DNA of 64,000 bases from Theobroma cacao. Taxonomy: Eukaryota; Streptophyta; Magnoliopsida; Malvales; Malvaceae. The position numbers were made by a program, and so were the translations under genes. This document shows positions 1-10,547 of this stretch, in pieces (the first letter of the stretch is position 1; the number at the start of each line of letters is the position of its first letter). A model generated the notes under the pieces. It searched no databases. It saw nothing but the letters and a program-made list of their open reading frames with translations, and had not been told where the DNA came from. The stretch is from the NCBI RefSeq assembly GCF_000208745.1, contig NC_030856.1, positions 2,091,659 through 2,155,658 of the forward strand, in the 5' to 3' direction.

Positions 1-778
1 GGATAAGGAGAATGAATAAGGTATTTTTAGTTTTTGTGAATAATATTCCTGCCAAAGTCCATGAAGATGGCTTCAAAGGATTTGGGATCAATTTGGAAAT
101 GTTGTCAATACATTTGTAGGGAGAAATAGAAGCAAATACAGTCAGAGTTATCCTTTTATCATATTTGGATATTTTAATCAAGCTAGGAGAACAGTTCAAA
201 GTTTAAATGGAGTCTGGCTTCTTAACCAAAAGCTAAAGGTCAATAGAGCCAGCTATGGAAGCCATGATTCATTTTGAAGGAGGAAGCAAAAAGGAAGCTT
301 CTTATGCACCTAGTGTTAACCACTTAGGAACGGAACCTGCAGTGGGATTTTGAGACAACTTGGCTTTATTCACTACGCCATCTTATGCTCTGTTATTGAA
401 AGGTCCTTTTGAAAAAGGTGGAGCTTCAAATGAAGAGAGAGAATATGATCTTCAATGTCTTAACAAGCATGGAAAACATGCTTTGGTTGAAGAGAAGTGA
501 TGTGGTAACAACATAATGTAATTCAGATTTAGCAAATTTAATAGAATTATTTAAAATGGAAGGCATTTCAGGGCTGCTTATGAGGAGTTTGTCTCTCAAA
601 AGAATTTCTGCTAACCTTTGAGGATAAGGAGCTGTTGGAAGAGCTCAAGGATAAAGGTTGGGATTGGCTTAACAAATGGTTTACTAAGGTGGAAACATAG
701 TTAGAGAATTTTTCATCAAAACTCCTTAACAAGTGGGTGATTGCACAGGATATCCTTTTGATGTGTGAAATAGGCATA
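1..778 (+). pseudogene. RRM/DUF4283-like retroelement ORF1 relic, copy I
   Basis: The plus strand holds a broken reading frame resembling the RNA-recognition-motif protein encoded by plant LINE-type retroelements. Pieces can be read in different frames: FVNNIPAKVHEDGFKG near 40-85 (RNP2-like strand), YPFIIFGYFNQARRTVQ near 150-205 (RNP1-like), and GWDWLNKWFTKVET near 655-700. Several stops and frameshifts separate them, so no protein is expected. Two close copies lie at 24683-25412 and 47793-48545, where the relic sits antisense in the last intron of a CNL gene. By analogy this copy lies in the last intron of CNL-A, whose final exon is outside the window. The family assignment rests on motif recognition only; a host RRM gene fragment is the alternative. 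Confidence 0.55.
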
Positions 779-930
779 TTATAAATTATAAGCTTTTAGG
801 CCAAATTCATTAAAAGTGCCATTCTAGACTAGGTTTTGGTTGTAGTGTCGTTCTCAATCATTTAAGTAATTTAAAGACTTTGAAGATTATGCCTTAAAAT
901 AGACAAGACTAAAGTTTTCAGGGTGTATAC

Positions 931-3900
931 CTCTGTTTTGGCATGCACATATGTCTTTGAATCTATGAAGAAACCTGTTGTCATCTTGGGACATCCTTTT
1001 ACACTGAAATAATGCAAAGCCGATAAGACAAAGTGATATCCCCTTGGACAAAAGTCAACAAGGCTTGGCAGTTCTTTAAGTGATAATTCTCTTAATTGAT
1101 CAAACTTTATCTCCTTTTCAGTTGTCGCTTCTGCTTCATCTTCAAGTTCAAATACTTGCTCCAATTTAGAGTTCCCTTCAACTTTTAACTCTTCAAGTTT
1201 TGGAAGACAACGAGCAGATCCAAGAGGAAAGAGATGTTTTAACTTTTTGCAATATTTAACAGAAATTATGGTCAAATTAGGAAAGCTTATAGGTTGGAGA
1301 TCATCATCTGATGATGAACAAACTTGATCCTCAGCAATGATTTGGTCCAATTCATCACAATTTTGTATTTCTAGGTTGACCAACCGTGATAAACTTCGAG
1401 CAATTGTAGGTGAAAATATGTATCTTAGCCTCTTGCAATCAATCACCTCCAGAATTGTAAGGTTTTCAAGAGTTACAACTTGAGCGACATCCTTCCATAT
1501 AATCTGCTCTTCAGATAAGTCCTCCAGGTGGAGTTCCTTTATACGCCCATGAACTTGGAATACTTCTTCATGACTCCCAACTGCTATATATTCTTGATTG
1601 CAGTTGGCTGAAATACGCAATTGAAAGCTATTTACCAACTCAGAGAGATATAATTCCTGCAAATACAGACACCACCAAATGTCACTAAATACGTTCCTTT
1701 TCTATTAGATTGGGAATAGATGAGCAAATAGTACTCATAATTTTTTAGATGCCAATTCACAAGAAATCCTTACATTTTTAATGATAGGACATATATATGT
1801 TTCAAAATTTAAATCCAAAATTTTCATGAAATGGTCTGAAAGTGGAATCCAAAGACATCTAACCTCTTTCAAGTTTTTCTCTGTTAATTTTTAACATAAA
1901 ACCATTTATGGCTTTCCTTTTCTTGTGTTTTTTTCTTTGTCATTTTTTCTTTAAGCATGTTGATTTGAAAAGTATAGATAAAGTGGTAAAGTGTTAATTT
2001 TTTTTAATTTACCTAAATTACATAAAAAAAAAAAACATAAAAGAAATGAACCCCCTGGAAAGCCTAACTTTCTCAATCTGTTTCTCTTGTCTGCAACAGC
2101 AAGTAGAAACACTTTGAATAAAAAAAAAAAAGGGAACTCATGGCCAAGAAGAAAAAGAAAACTTAAATTGAAGAAGAAAGAGAAAATTCGAATCAGAGAA
2201 AGCAAGAGAAACTAGAATCGAAGAAGAAAAAGGAAGCTCGAACAAGAAAAAAAGCAAGATTTGTCGTCTTGAAGAAAATATATGATGAACCTCAATTCAG
2301 AAACAAGGACAAGGAAAACCCAAAGATCCCCACAAACAAATTAAAATTTGTTTTTCAAAATAAATAGTATAAAATTTTTGTTCTGCAATTTTAAAAAATA
2401 ATTGGATTAGTTTGTGAGTGTTGAAAAAAAGATTTAGCTCAAAGGCAAAATCCAAAACCATAATTGAAGGAAAAGTGTATAGAGAAATACCTCTAGCTGA
2501 ATTTGCTCATTAACTTCTTTTTGAATAGTGAAATTTCTCAATTTAGGACAGTTGCAAACTTTCAACTTCTCCAAGGATGGTGATGAGATGAGAAAGTTTT
2601 CTGAACTCAAATTTATCAAGTTTACAAGTTGAAAATCTTGTAGGCAAGGGAGTCCAATGGCACAATGAGCTGGCCCTTTCCATATGCTCTCTAATGCTGG
2701 TAATAACCGTAGCTTCAACCTTCTTAAATTTGAGAGTGGTACTGCCTGATTTACCTCACATAAAAAAAAATATAAAATTTATTAATTAATAAATAATGAA
2801 AATGAATTCTTTATACTTGATCTTAATTACTGAGAAGAAATATATTTTGTTAAAAAAAAGTAGAAAGAAGTATTAAAAGTTAATAATTTAGAAAGATTAG
2901 ATAGTAATTATTTATATATTTGATAATTAAAAAAAATCATTAGAAAAACAATATACGAGACCATTATTAAAGGAAAAATGAAGAGATAAGAGGTACCTCT
3001 AGCTCAGTCATTTCTTTATCAAAAGCAAAGACTTGCTTTAATTTTTCGCATTCAGATATCTCACACTTCTCTAGATGCAACAGACTTTGAGCAAGGCAAG
3101 GTGAAAAGATAGATTTCAATTTATCACAACCATAAACTATTACTTCCTTTAGACTTTGTAGGCTTACATGATGAGTTGGCTCTTTCCATAAACTCTTCAA
3201 TGTTGGCAATGACGTAAGCTCCAAATAAGTTAAATTTGACAATGGTTGTACCTGATTTTCCTGACATAAAGGAAAATATATAATTTTTTAATTAATAAAT
3301 ATTGAAATATGAATTCATTGTACTTAAATATTGAGAAGGCATATATTTTAAAAAAATTATAAATAATATGTATTTAAAAGTTAATAATTTAGAAAGATTA
3401 GATAGTAATTATTTAAATATTAAATAATTCAATAAAATGAAAGATAATTAGACAAAGAATATATGAGAGCATTATTAAAGGAAAAATGGAGAGATAAGAG
3501 GTACCTCTAGGTCTACCATTTCTTTGTCAAAAGCAAAGACTTGCTTTAATTTTTCGCATTCAGATATATTAAGTGTTTCTAGATGCAACAGACTTTGAGC
3601 AAGGCAAGGTGAGAAGATAGATTTCAGTTTATCACAACCATGAATTGTTACTTCCTTCAGACTTTGTAACCTTACATGATGAGTTGGCTCTTTCCATATA
3701 TTCTCTAATGCTGGCAATGACGTCAGCTCCAAACTTCTTAAACTGGAGATTGTGCGCGTCGGACTTTCTTCCTTTCCAAAAAGCCAATTCATTTGAAACA
3801 CTGATTGCAACTGCTTACAATCGACAATGTGCAATGTTTCTAACCTTTTTAAGAAGCTAATCGATGATTGACCATGGCACAACTCTTTCAAAGAAGTCAT

Positions 3901-6606
3901 GAATGTAATGTCTAACTTCACCAAATTAGAGAATGCAGTGGTTGGACTTTGTTCTCGTGTTGTATCGAACAAGCATTCTAGATTTTCACAATATACAAGC
4001 TCAAGAGAAGTTAATTCCTTTAGTCCGCGCTGATCTACATTTGGGACAATATTTTTGTGTTCCATGGTGACCTTGGACAAAGTAAGCTTCTCCACATTGC
4101 AAAATAGCTCCTTGAATGCATTTAATGAGGATGAGAAATCCTTAATTCTCAAGGTTCTCAAGCTCAGCCCCTCCAAAACTTCGATACCTTCATAATATTC
4201 ACTTACAGCTATATTGTAGCTTTGTAGTTTAGGGAACACAAAGTTTTCTTGAGAACATTGATTAGTAGAAACTGTCAGTGCTAATCCAGTCAAACCAGTC
4301 AATGAATTCAGCTCCAATAAGTTAGCATTGTTATCACTTGTCATGTGTAGCTCTTGGAGTGAGGTCAACCTGTTACAAACAAACACAAAATGTAATTAAT
4401 GCAATAATAGCACTTTCAACCGAATGATAAAAATAGCAAGGTAATGAAATGAATAAGATAACATAAACTTTTTTATTTCTTCATTCTTAAAGCTACTTTT
4501 GTACTACGGGTTGCAATGTTTCATAATAATAGCAGTGACCAAAAGCTCATGCTAGATATATATATGTTTGTGATAGTCAAATCAAATAAAGTAAATAATA
4601 GAGAAAAAAGATAAAATAAATTATATAAAATTAAATAACTGAAAACAATAAGATAAACAGTTTTACCTTGGTAGCAAGTTAGGGGGGAAATAACAGTATG
4701 GCCCTTCATCGTAAGAAAAATATAGTGATTTTAGTTTATGCAATCCCACTAATTCTTCTGGTAGCTCATAAATATTAGTCTCCAGCAATGCAAAAATCTC
4801 AAGGTTTTCCAGATTCCTCAATGATGAGATGTTCTCAAGCTCACAATTTATAATGCACAGAGTTCGAAGGTTTGTCAAGAATTGAAGTGCTTTGAGTGCG
4901 AGTACCACATCTTGAAGAAGTAAAACTTGGAGGGTTGTCATTCTTTCAAAAAATGCACACGAAACTCTCAGTGAATTGTTTCCTGTGAGAAACAAAGTCT
5001 TGAGTTTTGAAAATTTCACTTTGTTAGGAAGATGATTGATCTCAATGTTCCATAAGGAGATTGCCGTATAACATCCAAACCTTTCACTCATAGGCCATTC
5101 CGTCAACCAATCTTTTACCATGAATATGTTTTCCCCTCTCGATGTTATCCAATGAGCAAAATCACGAACCACATCATGCATTTTTATATGTTCTTTATCA
5201 TTAGCTTCCAATAATAAACCAGACTTTTGGAGTTTTGACAGTGCTAGATGAATTTCCCTCCTTAAGTCTTCCATGAAGTAATTATTATTAAACAATCCCT
5301 GACCAATTCCACATATAGTCAACAATTCAATACTAATCTCATAATCTTCCGGAAAAAGGGCACACAACAAGAAACATTGCTTGATATTATCTTGATCCAA
5401 ATAATCATAACTAAGCTCAAGGCATGTATAAATACCTCCACAAACATGTTGATTATCCAAATGCCTTGAGCTCTTGAGTCGTTTATTTGCTGCTATCCAC
5501 GCATCTAGACTTTCACCTTTTAGAGCCTTTGCCACAGTTACAATTGCAAGAGGCAAACAGCCACATTCAGGAGCAACCTCCTTCGCTACATTCAAGGTGG
5601 GAGAGTCATCTTTCAGACCAGCTTTGTCTTTGAATAAAACCCATGCTTCATGTTCAGATAAAATGTTCAGCTTAAATTCCTCTTCACAATCCATTTTACA
5701 ACAAACTTGTTGATCACGTGTAGTTAAAAGAATTTTGCAACCCTCGTGTTCACCACCGAATGGAATTCCTATAATTTGCAATTCAAGTTCTTTCCAAACA
5801 TCATCGAGAATTATGAGAATCTTCTTCTCACTTTTTAATCTCCGCCATAACTCTTCTGCTTTTCCTTTTTCTGTACTTGCTTTAAAGTTAAAATGTAAGA
5901 TTTCGGCAATTCTGTCTTGAATTTTGTTGAAGTTCGGAGTTTGGGACACTGTAACAATCACAACTTTATCAAAGAGCTTTTGTTCCGTAGCTTGCTTCCC
6001 CACTACTTCCGCCAAAGTTGTTTTACCCACTCCTGGCATTCCATGCAATCCAATCATGTTCACACCATCACTTTTTAAAGCCTCCATAATCCCACTGAAA
6101 GCTAACATTGAAGATTCGGAACGCATGAAATCCTTGGGTACTATGAACTCTATTCCTTGAAGAGGAGGACGCTGGCCGACTCGTGAAAAGTTACAAGTCT
6201 CTAAAAGCTTAGAGATATCAAGTGTCTTCTTCTCTACTTCCTTACTTAAAGAGGATCTCCAGCTCATACCAGACAGCCATTTGGAACGCTTGTTACTTTC
6301 TATTTTATCTGACAAATTCTGCACATCTTTCAGTTCTTGTCTTGCCTTCGTTAGCCATTCCTCAACGTCATGATTAATTACCTCAGTTTGCCTTTCGGCT
6401 TCATTCACGTCATTCTGTACCTTATCGATTGCAAGTATAAGTTGTTCCCTCTTTGCATTGAAATCTTCAATAATTTCATCAAAACCGAAAATAGGTTTTC
6501 CCAATTTCCCTGCCAATTTTTTCAGAGCATTTGTAGTGATATTGGCAGCGACATTGGAAAACACAGAGGTTGCAAATTCAGCAGGACTGGTTTCCTTAGT
6601 ATCCAT
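931..6606 (-). CDS. CNL-A: CC-NB-LRR disease-resistance protein, last exon off-window
   Basis: Predicted intracellular immune receptor that binds ADP/ATP through its NB-ARC domain. Exons: 4667-6606, 3505-4369, 2997-3260, 2491-2754, 931-1656, giving 1353 codons before the last donor. The ATG at 6606 follows a 5' UTR acceptor at 6618-6620. In exon 1, the coiled coil is residues 1-140 with VEEWL at 81-85; P-loop GMPGVGKTT 189-197; kinase-2 KILIILDDVW 262-271; RNBS-B CKILLTTR 290-297; RNBS-D CFLLCALFPEDY 411-422; MHD 476-478. The GLPLA motif reads CLPLA (350-354), and Pro346 replaces an Arg seen in CNL-B and CNL-D. LRRs fill all later exons. The reading frame runs past the donor at 930 to a stop at 871, but CNL-B and CNL-D suggest splicing to a short last exon left of base 1. 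The coiled coil differs strongly from those of B and D. No disabling lesion is seen. A TIR-type receptor is excluded by the N-terminus. Confidence 0.9.
2491..3768 (-). repeat. Tandem 264-nt LRR exon cassettes of CNL-A
   Basis: Exons 2997-3260 and 2491-2754 are each exactly 264 nt (88 codons), begin and end in phase 0, and start with an (E/V)NQ..PLSNL motif. They repeat the last part of exon 2 (about 3505-3768). The flanking introns also resemble each other, for example the run of AATAATGAAAATGAATTC near 2790-2810 and its diverged counterpart near 3290-3315, so whole exon-intron units of about 506 bp were duplicated. Confidence 0.8.
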
Positions 6607-8470
6607 TCACTGATTATCTGAGGTTGAAGAACAGGTTTGTTTGAGCAAAAGTAGTAACAGAGAGACAAAAGAAATTATTAAAAATTTCATTTTGTAATAT
6701 ATAAAAGTAAAAAAAAAATCAAAAAAAGAAAGAAAATTGCAAAAATCAACTTCTACAAAGCTATATTGGAAGCTATGTTCTTTAGTTATTAAATATTAAT
6801 GCATTACAAAATTGACTAATAATGACAAAATTTCATAGTTGAAAATTTGCAGTGGATTTGGTTGACTAATAACTACTACTAATTATTAAGAAACTGTTTC
6901 CCCTAAACCCAAGAGATCAGCTCACAGAAAAATAAAATAAAATGCAAATATCTGTCAAGCTAAGATGAAAAGAATAGCTTAATTTGAAAATAGAAAATAT
7001 CAGCCAAAGCATCTGAACTCGAAAATATATACTCAACTGTAAAACCAAGAAGAGGATGAAGATTTACATACCAAGGAAATATATGTGAACTTTGAGGAGC
7101 CAAGACAGAGCTTCATATATTTCAGACACTAACAAAGTCGGTGAAGGTTTTTTTTTTCTTTTTTTTTTTGACAAATAAATTATTTATACTCATAAGGACA
7201 TATTTACGAAATAATAGTGACTAAATTTCATAGTTGAAATTTGTCAGTGGATTTGCTTAACTACTAGTAGGAATCAGTTTTCTTGTGGATTCCAAATAGT
7301 AAAGTACCGAAAAATCAAATATCTACTCAAATGTAAAATCAAGACAACTAAACCGCCAAAGAGACAGATGAAAATTTACATACCAAGGAAATCTATAGAT
7401 GAACTCAGGGGAGCCAAGACGGGCTTCTGTTTTGATCCAGGCAATCTCACAAGGTCGTTGAAGTTTTTTTCTTTGTTTTTTTATTTTTTTTTGTGTTCAA
7501 AGAAAACTGAAGTTGAAATAAACTTTGCACTGCAATGATGAGAAGGCCAAGGAATTAATAAATAACAGACTTACACTTGTCTTCTTTTTAATGCGTATAG
7601 ATAATTCTGCTTCTGGAAGGTACTGAAATCCTTTCTTGAAACTTACCACTCTGTTCTCACTACTTGAATGTGAAAGGGTAAGAGACAAATACAAGTTTCT
7701 AGCTCTCTGCTTCACACAAATGCCATGAGTGGATTGTAACTGTAGACGATCAAAACTGTTAATTTGGCCACACAAAATAATTCAGTGCCAATTTTGCATG
7801 TAAAGATTGCAGATGTATTCTCAAATGCATAAACCATAGAAGAAAATGATGCACATATATACCAAGGAAACATGAAGTTTGAGGACCCAAGGCCAAGCTT
7901 TTCTCTATTGATCAAAGAAAACTCAAGTAGAAATCAAGTTTGCACTATAATAACCAAAAGCCCACTAGCAGAGGGAATTAATAAACAACAAATATCTGTC
8001 AATCTAAGATCAAAAGAACAACTTAATTTGAAAATAGAAAACATGTGTCAAAGCATCTAAACTTGCAAATATCTATACTCAAATGTAAAACCACAGAAGA
8101 AGAGGATGAACATTTACATACCAAAGGAGTAATACATGAACTTTAAGGGGCCATGACAGAGCTTCTATTTTGATCCAGCCAAAATATATTACAGAAACTG
8201 ACAAAGTCGGTGAAGGGTTTTTTTTTTCTTTTTTTGAGTTCAAAGAAAACTGAAGTTGATATAATAAACTTTGCACTGCAATGATCGGAAGGCCAGGAAA
8301 TTAAAACAACAAAAAGACTTTCACTTATAATTCTGTTTCTGATAACAAAAACAGTAGTTGAACATAGAAAGTAGAAACTCTTAAGGCAAAGACTTGTTTT
8401 CTTTGGAGTCGTGGAGATACTCTGCTGGTTGGCTTTCCAGGAAGTGTTATTGGAACAGACCACCTTCAAC
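6607..8470 (-). promoter_or_regulatory. CNL-A 5' leader: UTR intron plus repeated leader-exon units
   Basis: On the minus strand a short UTR exon (6607-6617) is preceded by the acceptor CTCAG at 6618. The nearest matching donor is CCTTG|GTATGT at 7071, giving a 454-bp UTR intron. The leader-exon-like unit, with GGAGCCAAGACAG followed by the donor, recurs with donors near 7383, 7862 and 8121, each followed by similar AT-rich intron-like sequence containing phrases such as AACTTGATTTCTACTTGAG. CNL-D has three similar units (54993, 55607, 55865). These may be alternative first exons. A promoter core was not pinned down. Confidence 0.5.
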
Positions 8471-8479
8471 TTGCATATT

Positions 8480-9480
8480 GATGTTATTGGAACAAAGTGG
8501 AAACTTTAAAAAACGGGTGAGCATTATGGTAAGTCTAACCTTATTGTATGGTCAATAAATATAATTAAAAAAAATAATAAAAATTTGTTTGATAGTTTAA
8601 CAAGTAAACTATATACTTAATTTTTAAGCATATCCATTTTATTTTATGTTAATAACATAGATCATTTTTAAATTTATTTATTTTTTAAATATCATTTAAT
8701 TTTAATTTTATTTTTATCTTAAAATATATGAATATTTTTATTTTTAATAATAACATTATTTCTAAATAATTTAATTCAATCAAAATTTTTTTTTTTCTCA
8801 ATTAAGCTTGTTATCATGGTAGGTTACGTTAAATCTTACATAGTTACATCAATATTTAAACAATTTTTGTTCCACTTTTATGATTTTTTATGTTAATTCT
8901 TATATATTTGCGTTAAGATTTTTTAATTGTTAATTTTTACTATAATTATTTTTATCCTTATTATTATTCATTTATAAATTAAAATTTAAATATTTAATTT
9001 TTATAAATATTATATTTATTTTAACTTAATTGATTTATTTTGTTAAATTTTATATATTTATATTAATATTTTAATAACAATTATTCCACTTGCATAATTT
9101 TTTACTTTAATTTTTATAGATTTACGTCATACCTTTTCCTTTTTTTTTTAATTGAACATATTGTCTCCTATGATTTCAATATATTGAATCTGTATAAATC
9201 ACTAGTTGCAAACAAAAAAAAAAAAAGATCTCCAAGCTTTCTTTTTTCTTTTTTCCTTTTCCTAAATTTGGAACAATAGAGAGTCGACTCCTAATTCTTT
9301 GAACAACAGCTACATAGATCAATTACTGAGTGTCTAAGTCAAATGCTTGGGTGCATCCACAAACTTCTGTTGAATTACTTTAATAAAACTTAAGTTAATT
9401 TCTCTAAAAATTTACCATGATTCAAACGTAAGTTCACACCTTCTATTTATATTAATTTCTTTAATATAACCTTTTATTAC
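8480..9480. other. AT-rich non-coding stretch
   Basis: This roughly 1-kb stretch is very rich in A and T, with long runs of ATTTTTAA-like words and no credible reading frame on either strand. It interrupts what is otherwise CNL 5' flank: similar sequence resumes at about 9490 and is found uninterrupted at 56040-56400. It is probably an old insertion, but no terminal repeats or target duplication could be recognised. Confidence 0.5.
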
Positions 9481-9489
9481 GTAAGTTCA

Positions 9490-9960
9490 GACTTTCACTT
9501 ATCTTCTTTGGAATGCATGCAGATTATAATTCTGCTTCTGATAACAAAAACTGTAATTGAATATAGAAAGTAGAAACTCTAAGGCAAATTAAGACTTCTT
9601 TTCTTTTGAATCTCTTTTTCTTTTTATTGTTACTAATTTTTCTTATTCATATCCTTAGTGAATGACAAGGGCCCCAACATCTTATGCCTTATCATTGACC
9701 AATTCTCTCACAAAAAGACTGGAAAAAAAAAAGTAAAGAATGGAGTCATGAAAACTCTCTGCTAAGGACACTGGTTTTTTTTTTTCTTATAATTGGGGAG
9801 GGGGGATTCGAACTTTACTTTTTAAGTAGGGAGATTACACACCAACTAATAAATCAAATGTTCGGGTGCAGCTGAGGACCTTGGTTACCTTCCAGGAAGT
9901 TTTATGAAAACTAGAGGATGGGCTTGCGAGGATGTCAATGTATAGAAAATTTTTGAAATT
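9490..9960 (-). repeat. CNL 5'-flank copy (relic)
   Basis: This segment matches 56060-56400 upstream of CNL-D over several hundred bases, including GCATGCAGATTATAATTCTG and CTTATCATTGACCAATTCTC. It is not attached to a coding exon here. It carries a small SINE-like insertion at 9775-9874. It is most simply read as the remnant of a duplicated CNL 5' end. Confidence 0.6.
9775..9874 (-). mobile_element. SINE-like insertion, about 100 bp
   Basis: Relative to related copies at 11910 and 59350 (CTAAGGACCCTG followed by GGCTTTCCAG), about 100 bp is inserted here. It is bounded by near-matching direct repeats AGGACACTGG (9765-9774) and AGGACCTTGG (9875-9884). The left end on the plus strand is a T-run, which would be a poly(A) tail on the minus strand, preceded by GTTCGAATCCCC, a tRNA B-box-like element. 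Together these suggest a short tRNA-derived retroposon on the minus strand, probably 5'-truncated. The family is not known. Confidence 0.45.
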
Positions 9961-10179
9961 CTGCTTCAAATTCATTGAATGAATATATTAAAATGAAAAG
10001 CCATAAACTTATATGTATTATATGTGTGAAACTGATGGCTTTTCCGTCACATTTAACAATAAATTGAAGTGGATCAAACCTTAAGCAGCTGATTTTTGAA
10101 AAAGCATTTGGTTAATTCTCACTCAAAGACAAAATATTGATGAAAGTCTAATTAATGCAAAATTGACTTCATCAGAAAA

Positions 10180-10500
10180 TCATGCCTCCTCGTGGTTAAT
10201 TAATGTATCTGTCTGATTATTTCATTGGGAGGGTAAAATAAAATGAATGCCTCTTCTCCCGTCCTTCTCCTCTTCCCTAAAGAACATGTGACAGTGGGTC
10301 CGCACTTTGAATATTGTGTGTAATAGGGAAGAAAGAGGTTTGGTCAGTCGTCACCTAATTCATTATCTCTGCTCTAAAGTTAACAAAGAAATATTAATTT
10401 GGAATTAGGACTCTTCTTAGCTCTTGCTTTCGAAAGAATTAAGTCTAACACGAAAATCTTATTTATCAAAGTAAAAGGGAGATTCTTGGAATTTTCCCAG
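10180..10500. repeat. Intergenic segment shared with 63.1-63.45 kb
   Basis: Non-coding sequence closely related to 63100-63450: both contain ATTGGGAGGGTAAAA, AACATGTGA.AGTGG and GAAAGAATT.A.TC.AACACGAAA in the same order. It marks a duplicated intergenic block whose second copy lies past the copia element at the other end of the window. No gene is seen in 9960-10547. Confidence 0.6.
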
Positions 10501-10547
10501 ATATTTTTGATTCATGGTGGAATATTTACGCCACAAAATTTTTGATT

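Noticed and set aside
568..777. Minus-strand open frame, also at 25223-25405 and 48253-48594
   Set aside because: It is the complement of the RRM-type relic; the plus-strand reading matches a known protein type and the minus one does not.
871..930. Stop at 871 (and 25501, 48671) as the natural end of the CNL genes
   Set aside because: All three read through a conserved donor (GAG|GTATAC) and a conserved last-exon frame lies further downstream in B and D, so these stops are probably intronic.
1991..2215. Plus-strand Lys-rich frame in a CNL intron
   Set aside because: Composed of A-rich sequence; the copies in CNL-B and CNL-D have frame-breaking length changes.
5474..6621. Plus-strand open frames inside CNL first exons (also 33600-33785, 53748-54434, 58770-59039)
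   Set aside because: They are antisense shadows of the NB-ARC coding sequence, repeated in every paralogue for that reason only.
8430..8450. TTCCAGGAA palindrome in CNL 5' flanks as a heat-shock element
   Set aside because: Only two half-units and far from any mapped start; it recurs simply because the flank is duplicated.
9795..9812. tRNA gene suggested by a B-box-like GTTCGAATCC
   Set aside because: No A-box, acceptor stem or cloverleaf could be drawn; the context fits a SINE-like insert.
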